DNA of 8,252 bases from PALSA-607 sp036510735 (GCA_036510735.1 DATCDK010000235.1:1-8252), one strand, 5' to 3'; positions 1 to 6,248 are shown, counted from the stretch's first letter. Numbers and translations: made by a program. The notes: generated from the sequence alone by a model not told the origin.

Positions 1-341
1 CGGTTGGCCCGCGAGACCATGACGGCGGCGTTCCAGCGGACGGCCCGGCGGATCTGCTTCTCGAGCCGCTCGTCGCCGGGGAACCACGGCTCTGCCTCGG
101 GCGGGATCGTGTTGATGTAGTCGGTGCTGCGCAGGCCAGGAACGCCGACCTGCTTCTCACGGGCGCGTTCGAGCAGTTTCAGCATCAGGTAGCGGGCGCG
201 TGTCTTGCCCTGGGCAGCGACGACGGCGTCGAGGGACTCGAGCCACTCAGACGTCTCTTCGGGATCGATGTCGGGCAGCTGGCTCGGCAAACCGTCGCTG
301 ATGACCGGAGGACGGTCTCCTGCTTTACCGACCTGGGCCAC
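1..341 (-). CDS. aceE: Pyruvate dehydrogenase E1 component, homodimeric (AceE), N-terminal part only
   Basis: This is the first 113 codons of AceE, the thiamine-diphosphate E1 subunit that decarboxylates pyruvate in the pyruvate dehydrogenase complex. The gene runs off the left edge, so the ThDP-binding core is not visible. Recognition rests on the N-terminal block: SQLPDIDPEETSEWLESLD, then ARYLMLKLLERAREKQVGVP, LRSTDYINTIP, EPWFPGD and RWNAAVMVSRAN, which run in the same order and spacing in actinobacterial AceE proteins as I know them. I chose the GTG at 341-339 because GAGG lies six bases before it. A second in-frame GTG at 353-351 would add four residues, and a TAA just upstream closes the frame. 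It is divergent from the DUF3052 gene across about 230 bp. The family call is firm; the exact start is not. Confidence 0.93.
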   Translation of the reverse strand, partial: MAQVGKAGDRPPVISDGLPSQLPDIDPEETSEWLESLDAVVAAQGKTRARYLMLKLLERAREKQVGVPGLRSTDYINTIPPEAEPWFPGDERLEKQIRRAVRWNAAVMVSRAN

Positions 342-393
342 GGGAATCCTCACGCTGGAGCTGCCTTAAGACGCACCTGTCGATTGTCTCATC

Positions 394-409
394 ACCCCGC
401 GTTCGGGGT
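394..409. repeat. Perfect 6-bp inverted repeat (ACCCCG-CGTT-CGGGGT) upstream of aceE
   Basis: The arms ACCCCG and CGGGGT are perfectly complementary around the four-base centre CGTT. The repeat is 53 bp before the chosen aceE start and 164 bp before the DUF3052 start, in the shared divergent region. It could be a regulator-binding palindrome or a hairpin in the aceE leader. I found no convincing -35/-10 pair near it on either strand, so its role is inference. Confidence 0.4.
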
Positions 410-572
410 CTCCAGCGCTGCGCTTTGCGGCCCAGGGCATCTGTTGTTTACAGACCAGCACTTGCGCACAGGGCCCTGGTGCGTTGGACTACATCGACTA
501 AGCCCTGCCACGGGGCCGGGAAGTTGGCACCGTCACGGTGCCGACAGCACGACAACGCAGGGGAGGATCTTC

Positions 573-1007
573 GTGAGCGCGACCGCGGACCACGCGGAGG
601 CTGGACGTAGCCGGGCGGAGAAGCTCGGCTTCCAGGCGGGGCAGGTGGTCCAGGAGATCGGCTACGACGACGACTGCGACGAGGACCTGCGTGCCTCGAT
701 CGAGAAGACGATCAGCAGCGAGCTTGTCGACGAGGACTACGACGACGTCATTGACGCCGTGGTGCTCTGGTGGCGCGAGGACGACGGCGACTTGGTCGAC
801 GCGCTCGTCGACGCGCTGACCTCACTCGCCGATGGCGGCACGATCTGGCTGCTGTCGCCGAAGGCTGGCCGTGCGGGTCACATCGAGCCGAGCGACGTCA
901 CCGAGGCCGCCCCTACTGCTGGGCTCAGCCAAACCAGTTCGATCAGTGCAGGTCCTGACTGGTCCGGTGCCCGCCTCGTCGCTCCGAAGAGCTCTCGCAA
1001 GCGTTGA
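573..1007 (+). CDS. DUF3052 family protein
   Basis: Encodes a 144-aa acidic cytoplasmic protein of the DUF3052 family, whose function is not known to me. The core is typical: AEKLGFQAGQVVQEIGYDDD (about residues 15-34), then DEDLR, LVDEDYDDV, VVLWWREDDGDLVDALVDAL (63-82), LADGGTIWLLSPKAGRAGHI and a C-terminal ISAGPDWSGARLVAPK. I chose the GTG at 573 because GGAGG at 562-566 stands six bases before it and the family core begins soon after. The frame is open back to 384 but that extension has no family character. Its neighbours are aceE (divergent) and an AhpE-type peroxiredoxin gene overlapping its stop codon. I recall the same trio in Mycobacterium and Streptomyces, so translational coupling with the peroxiredoxin is likely. 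Confidence 0.92.
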   Translation: MSATADHAEAGRSRAEKLGFQAGQVVQEIGYDDDCDEDLRASIEKTISSELVDEDYDDVIDAVVLWWREDDGDLVDALVDALTSLADGGTIWLLSPKAGRAGHIEPSDVTEAAPTAGLSQTSSISAGPDWSGARLVAPKSSRKR

Positions 1008-1504
1008 CCTCTTTGTCGCCGAGCGGTTTCGTGCCGGACGGCGGGTTGCCGGCGGTGGGTGCGGTCGCTCCCGATTTCGAACTCGTCGATCAGCACGGCA
1101 CCCCGGTGCGGCTTTCGTCGTTTCGGGGCGTGCGCAACGTTCTTCTCGTCTTCTATCCCTGGTCGTTTTCGCGTACGTGCACGGGCGAGCTGTGTGTCTT
1201 GCGCGACGATCTCGCGTCGTTCCAGAACGACGACGCACGATTGTTGGCGATCTCGATCGACTCGAAGTACGTGCAGCGACAGTTCGCTGAGCGCGAGGGC
1301 TTCGAGTTCCCGTTGCTCGCCGATTTCTGGCCCCACGGCGAGGTGGCCCGTCGGTACGGCGTCTTCGACGAGGTGAAAGGTGCGGCGGTGCGGGGGACGT
1401 TCGTGATCGACCGCTCCGGGATCGTGCGCTGGTCGGTGGTACGCGGCATTCCGGACGCCCGCGACGCGCAGGAGTACCGCAGGGTGCTCGCCGAACTGCG
1501 CTAA
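1004..1504 (+). CDS. ahpE: AhpE-type peroxiredoxin (alkyl hydroperoxide reductase/TSA family)
   Basis: Encodes a 166-aa cytoplasmic thiol peroxidase that reduces hydroperoxides or peroxynitrite. Visible family marks are GAVAPDFELVDQHG (residues 19-32), the catalytic motif P-x3-S-x2-C at PWSFSRTC, giving peroxidatic Cys59 with Ser56 in place of the usual Thr, then FPLLADFWPHGEVARRYGVF (102-121) and RGTFVIDRSG with the conserved Arg130. A second cysteine, Cys64, follows in GELC. In the family the oxidised cysteine of AhpE is reduced through mycothiol/mycoredoxin; that step is inferred here. The TTG at 1004 overlaps the DUF3052 stop (TTGA), which argues for coupling, but there is no good ribosome site. 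TTG at 1013 or GTG at 1031 are alternatives that leave the domain intact. It ends 16 bp from the convergent membrane-protein gene. Confidence 0.9.
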   Translation: MTSLSPSGFVPDGGLPAVGAVAPDFELVDQHGTPVRLSSFRGVRNVLLVFYPWSFSRTCTGELCVLRDDLASFQNDDARLLAISIDSKYVQRQFAEREGFEFPLLADFWPHGEVARRYGVFDEVKGAAVRGTFVIDRSGIVRWSVVRGIPDARDAQEYRRVLAELR

Positions 1505-1520
1505 TCCTTGGCCTGCGGTA

Positions 1521-4352
1521 CTAGCGAAGGCCCACGAGCCACGCACGTACGGAGCGGGCGTCCTTGAGTCGCCGTTCGTATCGCGCGCCTGTTGCGATCA
1601 GCAGGACGCCAACGATGGCAAGCGTGAGCCAGCGCGGTGCGCCGACCGCGTACGGCTCGAGCTGAGCCAGGGCGACGGCACACAGACATGATGCGGCGGG
1701 AGCGATGAGTGCCTGCCACCGAAGCCGTAGGCCGATAATCGTGGCGAGGCCGCTTGCCACGAGGACGAGCATCGGGCGCAGCGGGTGTTCGTCGAACATG
1801 GCCAGTGCTGTTGACGGCACGAGACCAACGAGCAGCGCCGGGCCCACAACGAGCCACGATGAGGCGGCGGGTTGCCGTCGAAGGTAGGCGAGTCCCACGC
1901 CGAGCAACAGCACCGCAACCGGCAGCGTGTAAGCCTCAGGCACGTGCACGCCGAGAGTGGCAAGCCGCACCGACCACGAGGCTGCGAGAGATGCGACACC
2001 GACCAGTGTCCAGCCGAACTGCCTACGCCGCCAGGCGAGCGTCAGCCACGTCGCTCCGGTGATGGCAAGCGTGACCGACAACAAGCTTGAGGTGGCGTCG
2101 GCCAGGCCTATGCCGATACCCGCACCTGCGGTGATGGCCGAGACGACGAGCAGTCCGCGGCCTTCCGGCTTGCTGGCCCACACCAAGGCAAGCACGCCCC
2201 ACAGCGCCGCGAGCACGGCGAAGCAGACGCCGGCCTGGCCCGCACTGAAGTGTGCGGCTGCAAACGCGGTCCCCAAGGCTGCGGTCGCCAACGACGCCGA
2301 GACGGGTACTTCACTGTGGTCGAACTTGCTGCCGGAGCTCTCGCGCGCAGCCACGAGCACACAAAGAAGGCCGAGCACGACGGCCAGGACTGCGTAATGC
2401 CGTTGGTGCACGAGTCCGGCGCCGACCAAGCAGAATGCCGCTGCGCAGATGGCCACCAGCGCACGATCGGCCCGTTCAATGGCGAACCACAGCACGATGG
2501 CGCCGGCCGCAGCAGTCGCCGTCGGCCGGACTAACCCGGGGTCGAACGCGCTGATAACCGCCGATGGTAAGAGCCCGAACGCAATGCCTGCGACGCCGAC
2601 GACGCTCCGAGCCTTGCCGCGATGCGCCCTGCTTGCCGCCCCTACGAGTACGGCGAGACCGACCGTCAGGTATTCGACCGGATTGACTCGGGCATCGGCA
2701 AGCTGACACATCTGCGCAGCGGCCAACGTGACGAGCGCAGGCGCGACAAGGACGGTGCGCTCGGGCAACGCCGAGAACATCAGCCAGGCACCGCCAGTTA
2801 GTGCGAGCGCGCCTGCGACGTACGGCACGTTGTCGTGAGGTACCTGCGCGGCCATGATCGCGACGCCCGCGAGCGCGGCGATCCAGGCCACTGCCACCAG
2901 GCCAAACTCCTCCGGCTCGCGACGCCGCAGAGCGGCCGTGCCCAGCACGCAGCTGCCTGCAAGCACGAGCACGCCGCCAACCGTCGTTGTCGATGCATGC
3001 CACGCTGCGGCCGAGGTTGCCGCGGCGAGTGCAAGGCTCGCTGCGCCCGCAGGGACGGCCCACCTACGGTCGGATGGGGAACGAAACCCGCGAGCTAGGA
3101 AGCCGAAACCGGCGGCAGCTATCACGATCCAGGACAGCGAATGGGGGTGTGCGGTCGCGATAGCGCGGCCGTTGAGGACAACGGTGCCGATGCCAGCGGC
3201 AAGGAGCCAACGATCGACGATGCGTATCTTTGACCGGACGGCGATCAATGCGCCGCCGATGACACCAAGTGCGCACATGGCGGTGTCGCCGCCAAGCGTC
3301 GCGGCGGCAAGCCGCGCGTCGAGGACCACGGCGAACACTGCAGTGGCGGTCACGAAGAGTCTCAGCTTCGGAGGCACGTCTCGAGACAGCGGCGGCAGGG
3401 CAGACATCGCCGCAACGGCGAGTACGACCATGCCGATCCTCGGACTCATCCCGTCTGAGGAGATGGCGGTAAATGTTGCGACCGTTGCGCCGGCGATCCA
3501 GCCGCCGATGGCGAAGCCGCGCGCTGTGATCCCGGCCAGCTGAGGTAGTCGCAGCGCGAGGGCGCGATCCATCGCGGACATCCCGACAACAGCAGCAGCT
3601 AGCAGCACGGGTAGCTCGTGACCATGACTCACGACAGCGATCACGACTGAGACGACCGGCACCTGAGCCGAGAGCACGCTGACAACCCCGAATGCCTTCA
3701 CCTCCGGGATCAATCTGCTGGCGGCGGCTAACAGCAGCGTCGCAATCAGCGCGCTGACGGCTGTGTAGGCGGCAAGCGACATGTGCTGAACGTGAAGGGC
3801 ATCCAGCCGCCAGAATGCCGAGCAATCGATGGCCACCAACCCGCTCGCAACGACGCCGAGCGATTCGGCTGTCGCCCTCAGACGTCGCCGTACCGTGACC
3901 GCCGATGCCCACGTCGTCCCAGCGGTGACTCCAAGCATGACGACGGCTTGGACGATCAGACCGAGGTCGTTCCAGGCGACAGCAACAAACACGATCGATG
4001 CTGTCAACATCAGCGCAGCGCCGAGGCCGAGGAGCAGTTGCTGCGGAGAGAACTCGCGTCGGGCTGCCGTTGGCGTCCGCGCGAAGGGGTCCTCGATATC
4101 GGGTTGTGGGTACGGCGTGGGACTGAACGGCTCCGAGGGCCAATGCCAACCAGCGGACGTAGCCGCGGTGGCCCGCGCTGGCTGCCGCAGCTCGCCCAGG
4201 AGGTAGCTGCGCTCGGCGCTCAGTGCGGCAAGCGTCGTGTCGACTTGCCAGAGGCGGGCAGCGGCCGGCCCGACGAGCCGCAGCCCGCAGCCTCCACATG
4301 CCTGAGCCGGCATCCTGACCTGGTCACCGCAGCCTGGGCACCCGATCGTCAA
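1521..4352 (-). CDS. Large polytopic membrane protein with N-terminal zinc ribbon (SCO7613 C-terminal-domain type)
   Basis: Encodes a 943-aa protein that is overwhelmingly hydrophobic after residue 105. The N-terminus carries a zinc-ribbon motif with Cys5, Cys8, Cys19 and Cys22 (CPGC and CGGC), followed by a soluble linker rich in Pro, Ala and charged residues up to about 100. Then come many closely packed Ala/Val/Leu helices to the C-terminus, the first near 105-127 (LLLGLGAALMLTASIVFVAV) and the second near 131-151; I estimate well over twenty segments. This layout matches the actinobacterial family named for the SCO7613 C-terminal domain, of unknown function. The start is TTG at 4352: the next methionine (residue 14) would cut into the zinc ribbon, and a stop lies in frame 21 bases upstream. 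A run of seven G on the coding strand (4363-4357) stands where the ribosome site should be. Confidence 0.88.
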   Translation of the reverse strand: MTIGCPGCGDQVRMPAQACGGCGLRLVGPAAARLWQVDTTLAALSAERSYLLGELRQPARATAATSAGWHWPSEPFSPTPYPQPDIEDPFARTPTAARREFSPQQLLLGLGAALMLTASIVFVAVAWNDLGLIVQAVVMLGVTAGTTWASAVTVRRRLRATAESLGVVASGLVAIDCSAFWRLDALHVQHMSLAAYTAVSALIATLLLAAASRLIPEVKAFGVVSVLSAQVPVVSVVIAVVSHGHELPVLLAAAVVGMSAMDRALALRLPQLAGITARGFAIGGWIAGATVATFTAISSDGMSPRIGMVVLAVAAMSALPPLSRDVPPKLRLFVTATAVFAVVLDARLAAATLGGDTAMCALGVIGGALIAVRSKIRIVDRWLLAAGIGTVVLNGRAIATAHPHSLSWIVIAAAGFGFLARGFRSPSDRRWAVPAGAASLALAAATSAAAWHASTTTVGGVLVLAGSCVLGTAALRRREPEEFGLVAVAWIAALAGVAIMAAQVPHDNVPYVAGALALTGGAWLMFSALPERTVLVAPALVTLAAAQMCQLADARVNPVEYLTVGLAVLVGAASRAHRGKARSVVGVAGIAFGLLPSAVISAFDPGLVRPTATAAAGAIVLWFAIERADRALVAICAAAFCLVGAGLVHQRHYAVLAVVLGLLCVLVAARESSGSKFDHSEVPVSASLATAALGTAFAAAHFSAGQAGVCFAVLAALWGVLALVWASKPEGRGLLVVSAITAGAGIGIGLADATSSLLSVTLAITGATWLTLAWRRRQFGWTLVGVASLAASWSVRLATLGVHVPEAYTLPVAVLLLGVGLAYLRRQPAASSWLVVGPALLVGLVPSTALAMFDEHPLRPMLVLVASGLATIIGLRLRWQALIAPAASCLCAVALAQLEPYAVGAPRWLTLAIVGVLLIATGARYERRLKDARSVRAWLVGLR

Positions 4353-4356
4353 CGCG

Positions 4357-4363
4357 CCCCCCC
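4357..4363 (-). promoter_or_regulatory. G7 tract at the ribosome-binding position of the TTG-started membrane gene
   Basis: On the coding (minus) strand seven consecutive G end four bases before the TTG start at 4352. No better Shine-Dalgarno sequence is present, so this tract, or GGACGGGG including it, probably serves as the anti-16S pairing site. Homopolymeric G tracts slip easily, so length changes could alter spacing and expression. That last point is inference. Confidence 0.35.
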
Positions 4364-4514
4364 GTCCGTTGACTCACACCGTCATGTCAGGCGTTTGGGT
4401 ATGCACTCTCGTACTTCTCTGTTTCGGCTCAACCGAGTGAGGACATGAGGGGGCGATCATGCCGTTGTGGGCGACCGCATCCTCGCCGGACTGCGGTGGA
4501 CGCGTGGGCATCGG

Positions 4515-4520
4515 TAGGCT
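4515..4520 (+). promoter_or_regulatory. Candidate -10 element (TAGGCT) of the tRNA-Val promoter
   Basis: TAGGCT fits the actinobacterial -10 pattern TANNNT and stands 33 bp before the mature tRNA 5' end, giving a short leader for processing. The -35 region (around 4492-4497, TGCGGT) is weak. No other good candidate is visible in the 200 bp upstream. Confidence 0.4.
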
Positions 4521-4553
4521 GACCCGCGCGCTGCTTGTGCGTCGGGCAGCCAC

Positions 4554-4625
4554 GGGCGCGTAGCTCAGCGGAAGAGCACCCGGCTTACACCCGGGCGGTC
4601 ACAGGTTCGAACCCTGTCGCGCCCA
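4554..4625 (+). tRNA. tRNA-Val (anticodon UAC)
   Basis: All arms fold. The acceptor stem is GGGCGCG pairing with CGCGCCC, the D stem GCTC with GAGC over a 7-base loop, and the anticodon stem CCCGG with CCGGG holding loop CTTACAC. The anticodon TAC is at 4586-4588 (valine, codon GTA and wobble). The T arm is ACAGG, TTCGAAC, CCTGT, and the discriminator base is A. Length is 72 nt and the 3' CCA is not encoded. Downstream sequence changes character at once to accessory-looking DNA, and tRNA 3' ends are common attachment sites. Confidence 0.97.
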
Positions 4626-4653
4626 CATACGTTTTCGCAGGTCAGAGGCCATA

Positions 4654-4764
4654 TTGGAGACACTCGCCCGCCTCCGTGCCACAGATGTGCCAGACGGGTG
4701 GGCCATCCGAAAAGCAGCCCGCGTCGTCGAGTTGCTCCCGCCGGTTCTCGGCAACGCGGCATGA
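4654..4764 (+). CDS. Possible 36-aa peptide or gene fragment next to the tRNA
   Basis: A short reading frame begins with TTG at 4654, five bases after GAGG (4645-4648), and ends at TGA 4762-4764. The peptide starts LETLARLRATDVPDGWAIRK and continues through an amphipathic stretch to VLGNAA. Third-position GC is about 70%, which is coding-like for such DNA, and the frame stays open back into the tRNA. I do not recognise it. It may be a small gene, a remnant C-terminus of an element gene truncated at the tRNA junction, or chance. Confidence 0.25.
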   Translation: METLARLRATDVPDGWAIRKAARVVELLPPVLGNAA

Positions 4765-4798
4765 AGTGTCAGCGCAGTCCGCTACAGAACGAACAGAC

Positions 4799-4834
4799 GG
4801 CCTCGGTCGGTGTAGCGAGCACCGAACCGAGGCC
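4799..4834 (+). repeat. Strong hairpin (14-bp stem with one bulge) upstream of the CPxWC gene
   Basis: GGCCTCGGTCGGTG at 4799-4812 pairs with CACCGAACCGAGGCC at 4820-4834, with a single bulged A and loop TAGCGAG. There is no T-run after it, so it is not a classical intrinsic terminator. It stands 20 bp before the ribosome-site sequence GAAAGGA of the damaged small gene. It may be a leader structure, a terminator of upstream transcription without a U tract, or an element-specific palindrome. Confidence 0.7.
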
Positions 4835-4869
4835 TTGATCCCAACCCTCTGTGAAAGGAATTGGAACCC

Positions 4870-5288
4870 ACGAGCAACGCTACAGAGACCCGCCCCGATC
4901 AACCTTCCGGCGTGTCCGGAGTGGTGCACGTGGCGCGACCACAAGGCCCACGCAGCAGGACACGATTTCGAGCCACTCAGTAGCGGCGAGGGCCTGGTGC
5001 GCAATCACGAGTCCTTCGATCGGCGTCGAGCCGTATTCGTTCCTCATCAGCACAGAAGAGACGATGCGAAACGGCGTCGTCGAGACGAGCCATCCGTACA
5101 TCTACTTCCACGTCGAGTACGAGCGCCTTAGCGCTGTACAGGTGCGCGACCTTGGCACGCTGCTGCTGAGCACTGCAGACGAGCTCGACGACATGGAGTT
5201 GGAGGCCAAACATCAAGAACGCAATTGCTCCCGAGTAAGTCGCACGAGATGGTCGACGCAGCACAGGGTCTTGCCGAGGTTCGTCTGA
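4870..5288 (+). pseudogene. Broken CPxWC small-protein gene (DUF6907-like), two apparent frameshifts and no normal start
   Basis: Protein-like sequence continues across three frames. The first piece follows GAAAGGA (4853-4859) and begins with ACG at 4870 where ATG would be expected (T-S-N-A-T-E-T-R-P). From about 4898 a second frame gives INLPACPEWCTWRDHKAHAA and HDFEPLSSGEGLVRNHESF. From about 5019 a third frame gives IGVEPYSFLISTEETMRNGV, then HPYIYFHVEYERLSAVQVRD and LGTLLLSTADELDDM. The CPEWC motif near the N-terminus and the L-S-A-x-Q-x-R-D-L...LL-x-x-A-D-E-L-D end resemble the actinobacterial DUF6907-type family. Both frame changes are +1. The tail after KHQER looks atypical and may hide further damage. 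Either the gene is decaying or the assembly has indels here. The gene ends one base from the convergent 90-aa gene. Confidence 0.6.
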
Positions 5289-5289
5289 C

Positions 5290-5562
5290 TTACCGGCCCG
5301 CGTCGTCCTTCTCGCGAAGTAGTAGGTCGTCGAGGGTGAGGTGCCAAACGATGTCCTCGGGCGCGTTGCGGCCTGCACGTAGTCGGTCCAAGGTGAGCGC
5401 GTTGCGCGTGCGGACCACTTCCCCCGACAAACGCACGATGTCTCTGTTGTCATCGCCGCGTGTTTCGGCGACCCGCCGGATCGCACAGGCTTTCTGCCAG
5501 TCCCGGAACGACTGCAGCGGGTCGTCGTTCGAGGCCTCATTGATTGCCCCTGAGTGGTTCAT
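5290..5562 (-). CDS. Hypothetical protein, 90 aa, helical and charged
   Basis: Encodes MNHSGAINEASNDDPLQSFR and onward to a charged C-terminus ending REKDDAGR. The start ATG at 5562-5560 is well supported: GGAGG stands five bases before it on the coding strand. The body (residues 20-85) is mostly charged and predicted helical by eye, with a segment DIVRLSGEVVRTRNALTLDR that could form an amphipathic helix. There is no signal peptide, membrane segment or known motif. The frame is open further upstream but that part has no protein character. It lies downstream of the 70-aa gene on the same strand with a 150-bp gap and is convergent with the broken CPxWC gene. I do not recognise a family beyond the impression of actinobacterial mobile-element small proteins. 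Confidence 0.65.
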   Translation of the reverse strand: MNHSGAINEASNDDPLQSFRDWQKACAIRRVAETRGDDNRDIVRLSGEVVRTRNALTLDRLRAGRNAPEDIVWHLTLDDLLLREKDDAGR

Positions 5563-5712
5563 CTGTCCTCCAGGCGGTCGGCTGGCAAGCGGGGCTGCTC
5601 GGAAGCGGGAACATGCCCAGAGCGATTCGAGCCTCAAGTTACTTCCGCTACTGCAGGCGGGCACCATACGAACGGTCCGTCCTCGCCGCCGTGCGGACGA
5701 GGATCTACCGGC

Positions 5713-5925
5713 CTACAGTTTCTCGTGCTTGCCGCGGACCTTCACGCCCGGCCAGCGCTCGCGGATCTTCCCCAGTGCCTGCGCCACAAGCGCCTTCCCG
5801 ACCGTCCCAGCCGCAGACACGATGAGTGCGACCTCGACTTCCTGCCCCATGCCGGCGCCGCGGTACTCCTGCGGTGGTTCGTACGAGACCTCAAGACCCT
5901 CGTCGCGAAGCGCTTGAACGAGCAC
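5713..5925 (-). CDS. Small hypothetical protein, 70 aa
   Basis: Starts at GTG 5925-5923, with GAGG seven bases upstream on the coding strand, and ends at TAG. The sequence begins VLVQALRDEGLEVSYEPPQE, continues with EVEVALIVSAAGTVGKALVA, and ends with IRERWPGVKVRGKHEKL. The pattern strand-helix-strand, then a hydrophobic strand EVALIVSA and a final helix, suggests a small alpha/beta fold. I recall similar short proteins opening with VxALRxEGxEVxYxPP in actinobacteria, function unknown. Its start lies inside the last part of the upstream zinc-ribbon gene in another frame, so the two are either translationally coupled or the upstream frame has lost its stop. Confidence 0.65.
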   Translation of the reverse strand: MLVQALRDEGLEVSYEPPQEYRGAGMGQEVEVALIVSAAGTVGKALVAQALGKIRERWPGVKVRGKHEKL

Positions 5926-6113
5926 TGCCAGTCCTCGAGGCTGATCGGCACCAGTGGGTCGTCCCAGCCGGCAGGCGGGTCGCGGAAGCGCTCGCAAACG
6001 TGGCAGAACCAGTGAACGACAGCCCCGCCGCCGTAGCGACGCACCTGGTCCTCGGCCGGCGCACCGCACGGGCAGGGTGGGATGATACCGCCGTGAATCC
6101 ACAAGGTCGGCAT
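5742..6113 (-). CDS. Small zinc-ribbon-like protein, possibly extended by stop loss
   Basis: Start ATG at 6113-6111 follows GGAG by six bases. Residues 1-62 look real: MPTLWIHGGIIPPCPCGAPA with Cys14 and Cys16, then WFCHVCERFRDPPAGWDDP with Cys37 and Cys40, then PISLEDW. These four cysteines suggest a small zinc-binding site, though CxC replaces the usual CxxC at the first half. From residue 63 the frame continues to 123 aa as Arg/Ser-rich sequence that is merely the shifted frame of the next gene. Trp62 is TGG at 5930-5928, just before the GTG start of that gene; a TGA there would give a tidy stop. I therefore believe the functional protein is, or was, about 61 aa ending SLED. A frameshift joining the two genes is the alternative. 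Confidence 0.55.
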   Translation of the reverse strand: MPTLWIHGGIIPPCPCGAPAEDQVRRYGGGAVVHWFCHVCERFRDPPAGWDDPLVPISLEDWQCSFKRFATRVLRSRTNHRRSTAAPAWGRKSRSHSSCLRLGRSGRRLWRRHWGRSASAGRA

Positions 6114-6145
6114 GGTGCACTCCGCATCCCGACCCGAGGCCAGGA

Positions 6146-6158
6146 TGCCCGTCGGGCA
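6146..6158. repeat. Perfect 13-bp palindrome TGCCCG-T-CGGGCA
   Basis: Six-base arms around a single central T lie 33 bp upstream of the zinc-ribbon gene start at 6113, within the divergent region shared with the gene at 6309. The size suits a dimeric repressor site, but no promoter hexamers were found around it and a chance palindrome is possible in GC-rich DNA. Confidence 0.3.
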
Positions 6159-6248
6159 GCACGACACGCCAGGCAGCGAAACCGACGTGCTCAGTGATTC
6201 TTGGTTCCGCCGGGTGATCTTTTAGCCCCCTCGATGACCTTTGGTCCC

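Larger units (their letters stand above)
4626..6113. other. Candidate tRNA-associated accessory segment (decayed integrative element?)
   Basis: From the 3' end of tRNA-Val to about 6113 the DNA holds only small genes, at least one of them broken, plus a strong hairpin. The small-gene families (CPxWC protein, zinc-ribbon small protein, 70- and 90-aa proteins) are of the kind found in actinobacterial integrative elements and plasmids. No integrase, excisionase, replication gene or second copy of the tRNA 3' end is present in the window, so the boundaries are guesses and the right end could lie outside it. Confidence 0.3.

Noticed and set aside
384..572. Extension of the DUF3052 frame 63 codons upstream of GTG 573
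   Set aside because: The added sequence is Gly/His/Pro-rich with no family similarity, and a strong GGAGG is placed for the GTG at 573.
354..572. Sigma-A promoters for aceE and the DUF3052 gene
   Set aside because: Partial matches such as TTGCGC with TGGACT (462-490) are too weak to call on either strand.
1505..1520. Terminator between the convergent peroxiredoxin and membrane-protein genes
   Set aside because: Only 16 bp are available and no stem-loop with useful pairing is present.
822..1546. Two long minus-strand frames opposite the DUF3052 and peroxiredoxin genes
   Set aside because: They are Arg-rich antisense products of high-GC codon bias over two recognised genes, with no family features.
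3064..4299. A 411-codon minus-strand frame inside the large membrane gene
   Set aside because: Its product is Arg/Cys/His-rich with no domain, as expected from an alternative frame of the membrane protein gene.
1705..4448. Several plus-strand frames opposite the large membrane gene
   Set aside because: All are antisense frames with low-complexity composition and no ribosome sites; the minus-strand zinc ribbon and membrane helices settle the coding strand.
4565..4762. Minus-strand frame across the tRNA and its 3' flank
   Set aside because: It is the usual spurious product of reading a tRNA gene backwards.
4535..4897. A long plus-strand frame running through the tRNA
   Set aside because: It reads across the tRNA gene and hairpin. 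Only its part after about 4898 is protein-like, and that is assigned to the broken CPxWC gene.
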